Program-made: the position numbers and the translations under genes
Notes under the pieces: model-generated
The model's database searches: none
What the model was told of the DNA's origin: nothing
Seen by the model: the letters and a program-made list of their open reading frames with translations, nothing else
Assembly: GCF_002844395.1 (NCBI RefSeq)
Contig: NZ_CP025197.1
Coordinates: forward strand, 62,001-126,000
Reading direction: 5' to 3'
Length of the DNA: 64,000 nucleotides
Source of the DNA: Acetivibrio saccincola
GTDB taxonomy: Bacteria; Bacillota; Clostridia; Acetivibrionales; Acetivibrionaceae
In this document: positions 42,301-50,351 of the stretch, one piece after another
Layout: each line of letters begins with the position of its first letter
Position numbering within the stretch: position 1 is the first letter of the stretch

Positions 42301-42910
42301 ATTTAAAATAGCCATGAGGGATTTGCAAATAAGGGGGGCAGGTAATTTACTGGGAGCCCAGCAGCATGGGAATATAGACCTGGTAGGATATGATATGTAT
42401 GTAAGGCTTCTTTCAGAAGCTATAAATGAATTAAGGGGTACGGCGCCTGAAGAGGAAGAAGTGGAGATTTCTGTAGACCTGAAAGTGAGTGCCTATATAG
42501 ATGACAGTTATATAGGCGATGAAAATCAAAAAATTGAAATGTATAAAAAGATAGCGTCAATACAAGATGAAAAAGATATGCTGGATATAAGGGATGAGTT
42601 AATTGACAGATATGGGGAAATACCGGATGCTGTAGAATCACTTATACAAATTGCCCATTTAAAAGTACTGGCAAAAAAATGCGGGTTTTCATCTATTCAA
42701 GAAAAAGGAGAAAATGTAATACTGCAGTTCATGGAGAACAAACATGTAGACATTAACATAATTAGTAAGTTAACGGAAAAACACAGAAGGAGGATACTTT
42801 TTACTGCCAGCAATAAATCATATATAACATTTATAGTCAAAGACACTCCTAGGAAAAATCTTCTAAAAGATATTAAGATTTTGTTACAAGAAATTATTGA
42901 ATTGCAGTAG
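39392..42910 (+). CDS. mfd: transcription-repair coupling factor Mfd
   Basis: Mfd removes stalled RNA polymerase and recruits UvrA. The UvrB-like N-terminus (1-350) is followed by the polymerase-interacting domain (YVVHQIYGIGKYVGI, about 515). The RecG-like translocase has Walker A LLCGDVGYGKTEVA, DEEQRF, LTATPIPRTL and QLRGRVGRSNR, and a C-terminal TRCF domain follows. At about 1172 residues it is full length. The GTG at 39392 or the ATG two codons later could be the start; AGAGGA lies at 39382-39387. Confidence 0.97.
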   Translation: MQMRNTKTKKYLIDPLLEMNRYHDILNDIKKGDGSVSLGGSSQSQKAHMSYAILKHLNLKGVFIANNDISARKTYEDFLNFFEEGVLYFPPEEIMFHDIEAKSRDSSYERIRALHKILNGEYEIVITSPEAIGRKLIDKELFLKSIISFTVGETVDLTEISKNLVVIGYERVSVVEGEGQFAIRGGIVDIFPINSENAVRIEFFDDEIDSIRTFDVISQRSLERIEEIAILPARELIYDDKRRDEILDKISNSLNEYLKKLSKKDVEGFKEKIEEKIKGDMERFKEEYYFPGMDRYISYIIDKPSIITHYMDLEKTLFFLDEPKKFETRYESLLFENYELCKAFLEKGYLLPESFEIYVSLEYILENINKNKPVYFDILETEERVPSKLLNSYKGHFDILIDDIRKWKENKYRILVMSGGQSRGRILEENLKKEGIEANYYDEFSGEILPGQVVITGGSLQTGFEYQDIKFVIISGKDFFGEKKKKKRTFSKKNKGQKISVFTDLNINDYVVHQIYGIGKYVGIQQLEVEGIKKDYLKIRYYDGDFLYVPTNQLDLIQKYIGSEGKTPKLSKLGGNDWAKTKAKAKESLMELAEDLIKLYAKRETSKGYKYSEDTVWQKQFEDLFPYQETEDQLKCIEEIKKDMESDKPMDRLLCGDVGYGKTEVAIRAIFKAVMDGKQVAYLVPTTVLAQQQFENFKDRMKDFPVRVEVISRFKSKSDQKKIIKDTKAGIVDILIGTHRLLQKDIAFKDLGLLVIDEEQRFGVRHKERIKKMKSNVDVLTLTATPIPRTLHMSLMGIRDISIIEDPPEERYPVQTYVMEYNPEVIKEAINRELARGGQVFYLFNRVRSINVKAAQIKDLVPDARVAVAHGQMKETDLENIMLQFVEGEYDVLVCTTIIESGLDMPNVNTIIVEDADKMGLAQLYQLRGRVGRSNRLAYAYITYKKDKVLSEVAEKRLQAIKEFTEFGSGFKIAMRDLQIRGAGNLLGAQQHGNIDLVGYDMYVRLLSEAINELRGTAPEEEEVEISVDLKVSAYIDDSYIGDENQKIEMYKKIASIQDEKDMLDIRDELIDRYGEIPDAVESLIQIAHLKVLAKKCGFSSIQEKGENVILQFMENKHVDINIISKLTEKHRRRILFTASNKSYITFIVKDTPRKNLLKDIKILLQEIIELQ

Positions 42911-43011
42911 CCGCTGCAATTTATTATAATATTTATTGTCAGGAATTTTTTAAACAGGGTTCTGACTATTTTATCATATTTAAAATTTAATAAAGAATGT
43001 GAGGAGATATC

Positions 43012-44076
43012 GTGTTGAAAAAGAAAAGAGCAATTATATCCATAGCATCGCTGCTGGTTCTGGCACTTTTAGTGGCTTATTTTGCATATTCTAATGCCAC
43101 AAGTTATGTGGCTATAATTAATGGGGAAAGAATAACCGAGGCAGAATACCGTTTTTTTCTTTATAGCGAGAAAAGAGTAATGGAAATGGATAAGACCCAG
43201 GAAGAGATAGATGCCCTTTGGAATTCAAAAATTGATGGTGTTGACGCAACAGAGGTGGTAAAACAAAATGCACTTGAAAATGCAAAAAAATATAAGATTC
43301 AATATTTTAAAGCCAAGGAGCAGGGATTATTTTTAAATGATAATGACTACAAAAGCATTGAAGATTCTATAAATGTTTTGCTAGGGCAGATGTCAGGTTT
43401 TGAAGGTACGAGGAAACAAGCGGAAAAGAGCTTTAAAGAATGGTTTGGAATATCTGTAAAGGAGTACAGGAATATAGTAGAAAAGCTGCACTTAGGTTAT
43501 AAATTTGCACTAAAAGAGCAGGAGAATAATATAAAAGTTACTGAACAGGAATTAAAAGACCATTTCAAAGAAAATAGCGGAAACTTTATTAAAGCTACTG
43601 CAAATATTTTATTGTTTTATAAAAGGGATGTGCCAAAGTTTTATAAAAGGGATGTGCCAAACGGGTACACAATGCTTACTGACGAAGAAATAGAGGAATC
43701 TAAGAAAAAAGCTGAAGAGGCTTTAAAAGAAATTAAAGACGGTAAAAGGTTTATATCTGTAGCAGCAAAATATGCTGAAGATAAAAAAGTTGAACTTGAG
43801 GAAAATACTGAAGTTAAAATGGGTGCTGATATGGAACAGGAGATAATAGACTGGGCTGTAAAAAGCAATGTGGGGGATGTAGAACTTATAGAAACAGACC
43901 TGGGTTTTAATGTGATAGAAATATTGAGCCTAACCTCCTTTGAAGATGAAAGGGACAATGTCAGAAGTGTGGTTGCCGGTGAAAAATATGAAAAAATACT
44001 GGATGAATGGGCAAAGGATTCTATTTATAATTTAGAATTAAATGAAAAGGCTTTAAATAAAATAAAAGTTAGATAA
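43012..44076 (+). CDS. PrsA/SurA-type foldase (parvulin-like peptidyl-prolyl isomerase)
   Basis: A membrane signal anchor (IISIASLLVLALLVAYFAYS) leads into a SurA-N-like region (VAIINGERITEAEYRFFLYSE in part), a helical linker and a C-terminal parvulin-like domain (ISVAAKYAEDK, DLGFNVIEILSLTSFEDE). The start GTG at 43012 or TTG at 43015 follows GAGGAG. In this genome block the same slot (between mfd and spoVT) holds a foldase in other clostridia. A 24-base tandem duplication repeats FYKRDVP inside the protein. Confidence 0.82.
   Translation: MLKKKRAIISIASLLVLALLVAYFAYSNATSYVAIINGERITEAEYRFFLYSEKRVMEMDKTQEEIDALWNSKIDGVDATEVVKQNALENAKKYKIQYFKAKEQGLFLNDNDYKSIEDSINVLLGQMSGFEGTRKQAEKSFKEWFGISVKEYRNIVEKLHLGYKFALKEQENNIKVTEQELKDHFKENSGNFIKATANILLFYKRDVPKFYKRDVPNGYTMLTDEEIEESKKKAEEALKEIKDGKRFISVAAKYAEDKKVELEENTEVKMGADMEQEIIDWAVKSNVGDVELIETDLGFNVIEILSLTSFEDERDNVRSVVAGEKYEKILDEWAKDSIYNLELNEKALNKIKVR
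43613..43661 (+). repeat. in-frame 24-base tandem duplication in the foldase gene
   Basis: The unit encoding FYKRDVPK/N occurs twice back to back, nearly base-identical, which implies a recent duplication. It keeps the frame. Confidence 0.85.
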
Positions 44077-44130
44077 GTTTAAAATAAAATTAAAGTAAAA
44101 TAAATTTAAAAAGAAAATTAATTTATGACA

Positions 44131-44165
44131 AAAACCCCGTTTTTTTGGAGGCGGGGTTTTTTTGC
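44131..44165 (+). terminator. terminator after the foldase gene
   Basis: AAAACCCCG (44131-44139) pairs with CGGGGTTTT (44152-44160), with a T-run continuing. Confidence 0.85.
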
Positions 44166-44328
44166 ATTTTATTTTAAGTAATTTATGGGCTTTTAACCTG
44201 CTTTAATTGTGCTTTAAAAGAGAATGTTATCATAATTCGCCTATAATGTATAAAACTCCAATAAAAAATGAATAATAAAACTGTAGTTAAAATTAAACGT
44301 AAAAAAAGATAAAAAGGAGGCAAATAAA

Positions 44329-44883
44329 TTGAAGGCGACTGGAATAGTCAGGAGAATAGATGACCTGGGAAGGGTAGTAATCCCGAAGGAAATCAGAAGG
44401 ACTTTAAAAATTAGAGAAGGTGATCCTCTCGAAATATTTACCGATAGAGAAGGGGAAGTTATATTAAAAAAATATTCGCCTATAGGTGAGCTCAGCGATT
44501 TTGCTGCCCAGTATGCAGAATCACTCCACAAAACAAGCGGTCATGTAACATGTATTTCTGACAGGGATACAATAATAGCAGTTTCCGGTACATCAAAAAA
44601 AGAATTTATGGAAAAACCACTAAGTCCTGATTTGGAAAAAATAATGGAAGATAAGGTTACATTTATAGTAGAAGCACCGGGGGAAAAAACCATTAATATT
44701 TTAGCGGAAGAATCCCCGGACAGGCATTATTCTGCACAAGTGGTAAGCCCTATAATATCAGAAGGGGATCCTATAGGTGCAGTTATCTTTTTATCAACAG
44801 ACCCTAATATCAGAATGGGAGAGGTGGAAGCAAAACTTGCCCAGGCAGCTGCAAGTTTCTTAGGAAAACAGATGGAACAGTAA
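44329..44883 (+). CDS. spoVT: stage V sporulation protein T, AbrB-family regulator
   Basis: The N-terminal AbrB swapped-hairpin DNA-binding domain (KATGIVRRIDDLGRVVIPKEIRR, in part) is followed by a GAF-like domain (about 55-180). SpoVT tunes sigma-G-dependent forespore genes. The start is TTG, 8 bases after AAGGAGG, and the following residues match the family start. It is preceded by a terminator, so it has its own promoter. Confidence 0.96.
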   Translation: MKATGIVRRIDDLGRVVIPKEIRRTLKIREGDPLEIFTDREGEVILKKYSPIGELSDFAAQYAESLHKTSGHVTCISDRDTIIAVSGTSKKEFMEKPLSPDLEKIMEDKVTFIVEAPGEKTINILAEESPDRHYSAQVVSPIISEGDPIGAVIFLSTDPNIRMGEVEAKLAQAAASFLGKQMEQ

Positions 44884-45117
44884 TTAAAATATTAAAAGTA
44901 TCCAGGTTTTTAGAATAAGGGAATATTGCTTAAAATGCAGTAAATGCTTTTGCAATATTCCCTTTTATTGTATAATCATACATAACTGCAAAACTCTTTT
45001 CCTTTAATGCTCAAAAAATTCAATACCCAAAAAAGTTTCTCCCATGGCAGAGAAGTGGTATAATTGATAACAGCAAATTAATGGTGGTATACTAATAAAC
45101 GGGGAGGATCTAATTAT

Positions 45118-45900
45118 ATGTTAAAAGAAAAATACACTTTTTCCGATTTAATTGATATTATGAAATTATTAAGAAGTGAAAAGGGCTGCCCCTGGGACAG
45201 GGAGCAAACTCACGAAAGTTTAAAAAAGTACTTAATAGAGGAAACATATGAGGTTTTGGAAGCAATTGATTTAAATGATAAGGACAAGCTGTGTGAAGAG
45301 CTTGGTGACCTTCTTTTGCAAATTGTATTTCACGCTCAGATATCCACTGAAAATGAAGGATTTGGAATGGATGAAATTATAACAGGGGTATGCAAAAAGA
45401 TGGTTACAAGACATACCCATGTCTTTGGTACAGAAAAAGCAGAAACGGCAGATGATGTTGTGTCCAACTGGGAAGCTATAAAGAAAAAAGAAAAGGGCAT
45501 TACCAGTCATACAGATGTTTTAAAAGATGTTCCTTCAAATCTTCCTGCATTAATGAGGAGTTATAAAATTCAGCAGAAGGCTGCACAGGTAGGTTTTGAC
45601 TGGGATAATATAGAAGATGTAATTTCTAAAGTTTATGAAGAATTAGAAGAGCTAAAAGATGTATATAACAGCAAAGATGTGGCAAGAATAAATGATGAAA
45701 TAGGGGATGTATTATTTTCCATAGTAAATTTATCTAGGTTTTTAAAAGTCCAGCCGGAACTTGCTTTAACCGGTACTATAAATAAGTTTATAAAGAGGTT
45801 CGGGTTTATTGAAAGTGAAGCAAAAAAACAAGGGAAAACCTTAGAGGAAATGTCATTAGACGAGATGGAAGAACTGTGGGAAAAGGCAAAATACAAATAA
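45118..45900 (+). CDS. mazG: nucleoside triphosphate pyrophosphohydrolase MazG
   Basis: Two MazG domains are present: the first with LRSEKGCPWDREQTHESLKKYL and EELGDLLLQIVFH (metal-binding EExxE/D), the second with EELEELKD and DEIGDVLFSIVNLSRF. It hydrolyses NTPs, cleansing aberrant nucleotides. The protein has 260 residues; it lacks the N-terminal methylase-like domain that Bacillus YabN carries. GGGGAGG lies before the ATG. Confidence 0.94.
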   Translation: MLKEKYTFSDLIDIMKLLRSEKGCPWDREQTHESLKKYLIEETYEVLEAIDLNDKDKLCEELGDLLLQIVFHAQISTENEGFGMDEIITGVCKKMVTRHTHVFGTEKAETADDVVSNWEAIKKKEKGITSHTDVLKDVPSNLPALMRSYKIQQKAAQVGFDWDNIEDVISKVYEELEELKDVYNSKDVARINDEIGDVLFSIVNLSRFLKVQPELALTGTINKFIKRFGFIESEAKKQGKTLEEMSLDEMEELWEKAKYK

Positions 45901-46075
45901 CTAAAAAAATTTGCAAAAAAATTAGAATTTAAGAAGGAATTTAAAAACATATATCGAATAATGCTTTAGATAAAAGAAGTGTATAAGTGTTATAAAAATA
46001 GCTTTAAAATAAATAATGAAAAGAAACACATGTTTTCATGTGGCAAAGACAATAAAATAACAGGAGGATTGTGAA

Positions 46076-46351
46076 ATGAACAAAACTGAATTAATAGCAA
46101 GTATGGCAGAAAAGAGTCAGCTATCAAAGAAAGATGCTGAAAAAGCCCTCAATGCTTTTATTGCAAGTGTTGAGGAAGGATTGGCAAGAGGTGAAAAAAT
46201 TCAGCTAGTGGGCTTTGGAACATTTGAAGTAAGGCAGAGGGCAGAAAGAAAAGGCAGAAACCCACAGACAAAAGAAGAAATAATAATTCCTGCAACTAAA
46301 GCACCTGTGTTTAAAGTAGGAAAAAATTTAAAGGATTTAGTAAATCAATAA
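46076..46351 (+). CDS. hup: HU-family DNA-binding protein
   Basis: The 91-residue protein matches HU end to end: MNKTELIASMAEKSQLSKKD, LVGFGTFEVRQRAERKGRNPQT (beta-arm) and VPAFKxGK-like APVFKVGKNLKDLV. It compacts DNA as a dimer. GGAGGA precedes the ATG. A terminator follows. Confidence 0.97.
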   Translation: MNKTELIASMAEKSQLSKKDAEKALNAFIASVEEGLARGEKIQLVGFGTFEVRQRAERKGRNPQTKEEIIIPATKAPVFKVGKNLKDLVNQ

Positions 46352-46389
46352 TATGTAAGCGGTATTATTTGAAAACAAGTGTAAAAAAG

Positions 46390-46422
46390 AAGGGCTTCTT
46401 GCATTTTAGAAGCCTTTTTTTG
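46390..46422 (+). terminator. terminator after hup
   Basis: AAGGGCTTCT pairs with AGAAGCCTTT (46408-46417), then T-rich sequence. Confidence 0.82.
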
Positions 46423-46493
46423 CGCAGTTTTAGAGGTTTTAAATTTTATGTATTTTAAAATGTTTAAAATTATTTAGAAAGGGTTTTGCTGCA

Positions 46494-46733
46494 ATGAGGA
46501 TAGATAAATACCTGAAAGTATCAAGACTGATAAAAAGACGTACATTGGCCAATGAAGCCTGCCAGCAGGGAAAAGTAAAAATCAACGGCAAAGTTGTTAA
46601 ACCCGGGACAGAGGTAAAGGTGGGGGATGTGGTGGAAATCCAGTTAGGAAACAACACTACAGTAGTAGAAGTTTTATCTGTAAATGAACATGTTTCTAAA
46701 GCGGACGCAAAAGAAATGTATAGAATAAAATAA
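46494..46733 (+). CDS. rqcP: S4-domain RNA-binding protein RqcP (YabO/Hsp15 type)
   Basis: This 79-residue S4 protein (MRIDKYLKVSRLIKRRTLAN, QGKVKINGKVVKPGTEVKVGD) stabilises the P-site tRNA during C-terminal Ala tailing in ribosome quality control, as known for Bacillus RqcP. Its place between hup and yabP is conserved. AGAAAGGG lies before the ATG. Confidence 0.92.
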   Translation: MRIDKYLKVSRLIKRRTLANEACQQGKVKINGKVVKPGTEVKVGDVVEIQLGNNTTVVEVLSVNEHVSKADAKEMYRIK

Positions 46734-46756
46734 GGGAAATACAAAATATGATACTT

Positions 46757-46790
46757 GAAAAGAGCCTGTCAGTATGGACGGCTTTTTTTA
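46757..46790 (+). terminator. probable terminator after rqcP
   Basis: AAAAGAGCC.GTC pairs with GAC.GGCTTTTTT with small mismatches, followed by a T-run. Confidence 0.6.
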
Positions 46791-46974
46791 TTTAAAAATA
46801 TTTATAAACATAAATTAATTAAAAACACAAGTTAAGAAAATATAAGCAATATAATAAACTATTTAATGAACTATTTAATAAACAATATAATAAGCAATTT
46901 TATAAACAAATTTGGCATTTTTAATATAGTACATGCATACATATCAATATACCTTTAAAGAGGAGGGATGGATG

Positions 46975-47268
46975 ATGATTGACGATAAAAAAATGTCTAA
47001 ACCACTTGTTCAGAATATTTTGATGGAAAACAGGGAGAGGATGAGCATTTCAGGGGTACTTGATGTAGAAAGTTTTGATGAGGAAAGTGTAGTGGTGGAA
47101 ACAGAAATGGGGACCTTGGTTATAAAAGGAGAGGATCTTCATATCAATAAATTAAGCATAGACAGTTCAGAACTTAATATAGAAGGATATATCACAGGGC
47201 TTTATTACAGTGACAGGGACGGGGGCAGGTCAAAGGGAACGGGTTTTTGGGCAAAAATGTTCAAGTAG
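46975..47268 (+). CDS. yabP: sporulation protein YabP
   Basis: The protein is needed for spore cortex/coat formation. MIDDKKMSKPLVQNILMENRE, SGVLDVESFDEESVVVET and LSIDSSELNIEGYITGLYY match the YabP/YqfC family. The ATG at 46975 has ideal spacing to GAGGAGGG; the ATG at 46972 is also possible. The frame extends upstream without a ribosome site. 97 residues is the usual size. yabQ follows after 17 bases. Confidence 0.92.
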   Translation: MIDDKKMSKPLVQNILMENRERMSISGVLDVESFDEESVVVETEMGTLVIKGEDLHINKLSIDSSELNIEGYITGLYYSDRDGGRSKGTGFWAKMFK

Positions 47269-47285
47269 AGGATAAGTGATGAAAA

Positions 47286-47795
47286 TTGTGGGTTTCAGTT
47301 AGTAATCAGGCATATGTTTTTTTGTGCTCCATCCTTGGGGGAATGATTATTGCATTTATATACGATATTTTCAGGATAAGAAGAAAGACAATAAAGTCCG
47401 GCAATATTTTGGTATACTTTGAAGATTTTATATACTGGATAATTGTAGCCCTTGTCCTGTTTGCTGTGCTTTACTACAGCAATGAGGGGGAAATACGGGG
47501 ATACCTTATTATTGGAACGGTTTTGGGGATAGTTTTATACGCTGTGGTACTAAGCAGTTTTGTAATGAAAATATTTTTGTTTTTCGTAAGGATTATTTAT
47601 AAAATAATAGTGAGCATATTAAGTGCACTACTTTTGCCGGTTAAAATTGTCTGCAGGGTATGTATGGCTCCGATAAGATTTGTTTATAAACGTATAAGGA
47701 GGGTCTTTTGTAAAACTAAAAAGTTATGTAAAATTAACATGGGAAAATTCAAAGGTTTTAAAAGGTTTATAAATATTATAAGAAAAAAAATATAG
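47286..47795 (+). CDS. yabQ: sporulation membrane protein YabQ
   Basis: The 169-residue protein has about four helices (AYVFLCSILGGMIIAFIYDIFRI begins the family signature, shown in part; YWIIVALVLFAVLYY; YLIIGTVLGIVLYAVVLSSF) and a basic C-terminus. YabQ is required for cortex assembly. The start is TTG at 47286, only two codons after an in-frame stop, with AGAGGA 13 bases away. An out-of-frame ATG at 47279 would give a 7-residue peptide. Translation may be weak or coupled to yabP. Confidence 0.88.
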   Translation: MWVSVSNQAYVFLCSILGGMIIAFIYDIFRIRRKTIKSGNILVYFEDFIYWIIVALVLFAVLYYSNEGEIRGYLIIGTVLGIVLYAVVLSSFVMKIFLFFVRIIYKIIVSILSALLLPVKIVCRVCMAPIRFVYKRIRRVFCKTKKLCKINMGKFKGFKRFINIIRKKI

Positions 47796-47860
47796 TAAGA
47801 AGGATTTTTCTAACAGGTGTAGAATATTTAAGATAGTATAACTAAGGGAGAGTAATTTCT

Positions 47861-48142
47861 ATGAACAAAAGAAAAAGACCAAATTGGTTTTTAATAATAG
47901 TTCTTTTGATTGGTGTAACCAACCTTTCAGTTATAATTATTAAACAGCAGAGTATTTTAAACGCTCAACGGGCAGAAATGGAAGAGCTGGCTTTAAAAAT
48001 AGAAGAAGAAAGAGAGCTTAATGAAAAGCTTTTGGAAGAAAGGGAAAGAGTTTTATCAGATGAATATATTGAGGCAATAGCAAGGAAGGAATTGGGGCTG
48101 GTTAAAGAAGGGGAGAGGGTATTTGTTGATATAAACAGGTAA
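47861..48142 (+). CDS. divIC: septum formation initiator DivIC/FtsB family
   Basis: The 93-residue bitopic protein has a short cytosolic N-terminus (MNKRKRPN), one membrane helix (WFLIIVLLIGVTNLSVII) and an external coiled coil (QRAEMEELALKIEEERELNEKL, in part) ending in ARKELGLVKEGERVF. It is part of the division complex with FtsL/DivIB. GGGAGAG lies before the ATG. It sits in the conserved yabQ-divIC-yabR order. Confidence 0.93.
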   Translation: MNKRKRPNWFLIIVLLIGVTNLSVIIIKQQSILNAQRAEMEELALKIEEERELNEKLLEERERVLSDEYIEAIARKELGLVKEGERVFVDINR

Positions 48143-48292
48143 TTTATCCAGGTATTTTTATTCATGTTATTATATTGCATTTACTTATTATGATGTTTTT
48201 ATTTGTGCTTTAAAAATTTTGGTACTTGACTTAAGCCAGCTTCATATTATATAATCAAAGTACTTTAATTGATCAGGAGGAATATTTATTTT

Positions 48293-48718
48293 ATGCTCGT
48301 TGAAGTAGGAAAAATTGTTGACGGAAAAGTTTCAGGCATAACAAATTTTGGTGCTTTTGTCCAACTATCTGATGGCCAAACAGGACTGGTTCACATCTCT
48401 GAAGTTGCTGAAGAGTACGTTAAAGATATTAAAGCTCATCTTAAGGAAAATCAGATGGTAAAAGTGAAAATTATTTCCGTAGATGACAAAGGAAGAATTA
48501 GTCTGTCTATTAAAAGAGCCCAGGAGTCAAAAAAACCTTCTGCCAAGTCATCCAGGCCGGAAGAGATTGACTGGAGCCAGCAGAATGTGGTTAAAGGCTC
48601 TTTTGAAGAACTTTTGGCAAAGTTTATGAAAGATAGTGACGAAAGAATGCATGATATTAAAAAGAGCTTTGAGTCAAAAAGAGGTGGCGGAGGGTACCGC
48701 AGGTCTGCCCAGTATTAA
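48293..48718 (+). CDS. yabR: S1-domain RNA-binding protein (YabR type)
   Basis: An S1 domain fills residues 1-75 (EVGKIVDGKVSGITNFGAFVQL, shown in part; GLVHISEVA; GRISLSIKRAQ), followed by a disordered, Ser/Lys-rich tail and a Gly-rich end (RGGGGYRRS). The ATG at 48293 follows AGGAGG by 12 bases. Bacillus YabR occupies the same place after divIC. The precise role is unclear. Confidence 0.9.
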   Translation: MLVEVGKIVDGKVSGITNFGAFVQLSDGQTGLVHISEVAEEYVKDIKAHLKENQMVKVKIISVDDKGRISLSIKRAQESKKPSAKSSRPEEIDWSQQNVVKGSFEELLAKFMKDSDERMHDIKKSFESKRGGGGYRRSAQY

Positions 48719-49067
48719 ACATTTTTTAATGTTTAATACATTTACTCCAGACTTATAGCATTAGTTATAGGTTGGATTTTTTATGTCAAAAAATAAGGGC
48801 GCCAAAATATAAATATTTTTGTTTATTTTAGCTGTCATAACATTTTGATGAACACTAAAATCTAACAGCAAGGCCTTAGCAAGACTTTGAAGAAAGTCTT
48901 TTTTTTTATTTGTTAAAAAGCAGTATTTAACATGGTTTTAGGATAAAATAGCCAATGTCCTAGAAAAAATAGTACTTGACCCAATTAGTAAGGGCAGGTA
49001 AAATTTTATATAAGAATAAAATTTACCATGTATTTTGAATTTCATTGTATTTATGCTATTCTTACCC
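48719..49067 (+). promoter_or_regulatory. intergenic region with a terminator (48881-48907) and a sigma-A promoter (48976-49004)
   Basis: AAGACTTT (48881-48888) pairs with AAAGTCTT (48893-48900) and runs into T8, a clear terminator. TTGACC (48976-48981), 17 bases and TAAAAT (48999-49004) form the promoter of the rhodanese gene. Confidence 0.72.
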
Positions 49068-49111
49068 ATGGGTATTATAAGAATAGAAAATGGGTATTAT
49101 AAGAATAGAAA
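49056..49111. repeat. 22-base tandem duplication and inverted repeat in the rhodanese leader
   Basis: ATGGGTATTATAAGAATAGAAA (unit about 22 bases) occurs at 49068-49089 and 49090-49111. The first copy also pairs with CTATTCTTA (49056-49064), so an inverted repeat lies 50-60 bases downstream of the promoter. A purine-rich AAAG tract follows up to the Shine-Dalgarno. Confidence 0.75.
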
Positions 49112-49149
49112 AAAGAAAAAGAAAAAGAAAAAGAAAGAGGAGGACAAAA

Positions 49150-50115
49150 ATGAAAAAGAGAATATTTTGGTTCTCAACAATTGTGCTACTTATTGTTTCA
49201 CTTATGTTTAACAGCGTTGCGTTTGCATGCGGGGGAGGAAAAGGTAAGGGAGGTCCGCCGGAAGGAAAAGGTCCTGGTGGTCCGGTTGTTTCAACAGAAT
49301 GGTTAGCTAACAATATCAAAAAGGGAAATCTTGTTATAATTGACATCAGAAGTGAAGAAGAATATCAAGCAGGGCATATAGAAGGCTCTATTAACATACC
49401 TTACATAGTTCCGTTTTCAGCATGGCTTACAATGGAAGACGATCTTCTCCTTGAAATGCCTGAAAAAGAAGATTTATTTGACTTTATGAGTGCTGCAGGA
49501 TTAAAGAAAGGTTCACATGTAGTAATAGTTACATCACTTCCTACACCTGAAAATCCATATGCTATCGGTAATGCAAACAGGGCTGCAAATACCTTAATAT
49601 ATGCAGGTGTTGAAAAAGTTTCCATTTTAGATGGTGGTTTTGACAAGTGGGCTGCAGAAGGCAGATTTGTTACCACTGAAGTGCCTGATGTACGTCCGTC
49701 CAAGTACAAGAGCAAAGTTAAAGATGAAATGATTGTTTCAATGGAATATGTTGAGAAAAAGCTTGGCAAGGTAATACTCCTAGATGCAAGGGATTATGAA
49801 GTTTATACAGGAGAAGTTATTGAGCCTTATGCACCGGTTCCAGGACACATTCCTACAGCTAAGTCTTTACCTGCACCTGAGATTTGGAATGAAGACTGGT
49901 CATATAAGAGTGTAAACGAGTTAAAAGCAATTGTGGAAAATGTAATCGGACGCAACAAACAAAATAAAGAAATAATCGTTTACTGCGGCGTTGGCGGTTA
50001 TGCTAACTGCGTGGCATTTGTCTTAACAGAGATGCTAGGATACAAGAATGTAAAAATATATGACGGTTCTGCACAAGAATGGTCAAAATACAATGAAATG
50101 GTGGTAGGAGAATAG
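49150..50115 (+). CDS. exported double-rhodanese sulfurtransferase
   Basis: A signal peptide (FWFSTIVLLIVSLMFNSVAFA) ends just before a Cys/Gly-rich segment (CGGGKGKGG). Two rhodanese domains follow. The first (about 50-165, IIDIRSEEEYQAGHIEGSINIP, shown in part) has VTSLPTPEN where the catalytic Cys loop should be, so it looks inactive. The second (about 190-320) has the active loop VYCGVGGYANC with Cys. This is the layout of thiosulfate/mercaptopyruvate sulfurtransferases. The ATG at 49150 follows AGAGGAGGA; an upstream extension is rejected. Confidence 0.88.
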   Translation: MKKRIFWFSTIVLLIVSLMFNSVAFACGGGKGKGGPPEGKGPGGPVVSTEWLANNIKKGNLVIIDIRSEEEYQAGHIEGSINIPYIVPFSAWLTMEDDLLLEMPEKEDLFDFMSAAGLKKGSHVVIVTSLPTPENPYAIGNANRAANTLIYAGVEKVSILDGGFDKWAAEGRFVTTEVPDVRPSKYKSKVKDEMIVSMEYVEKKLGKVILLDARDYEVYTGEVIEPYAPVPGHIPTAKSLPAPEIWNEDWSYKSVNELKAIVENVIGRNKQNKEIIVYCGVGGYANCVAFVLTEMLGYKNVKIYDGSAQEWSKYNEMVVGE

Positions 50116-50174
50116 TTTAATTAAAGCAAGAAGTAGTTGTTAAAAAACAAATAAAGCTTTTTTAAAGACATATG

Positions 50175-50212
50175 CAGAAAGACTGTTCTAAATATTTAGA
50201 ATGGTCTTTCTG
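50175..50212 (+). terminator. long hairpin after the rhodanese gene
   Basis: CAGAAAGAC-TG-TTCTAAAT is followed directly by ATTTAGAA-TG-GTCTTTCTG, nearly perfect. The T-run is poor, so the terminator role is probable rather than certain. Confidence 0.6.
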
Positions 50213-50351
50213 TATATAAACATACTGCAAAAAAATAAAGTATTTTCATTTTAAGCTTTGTAAAAGATGACATACAATCCAAAACTTTATGTTAACACTT
50301 TATGTTTTCTCTGAATATTATATAACAGAAGAAAATATAGGAGGTTTTATT

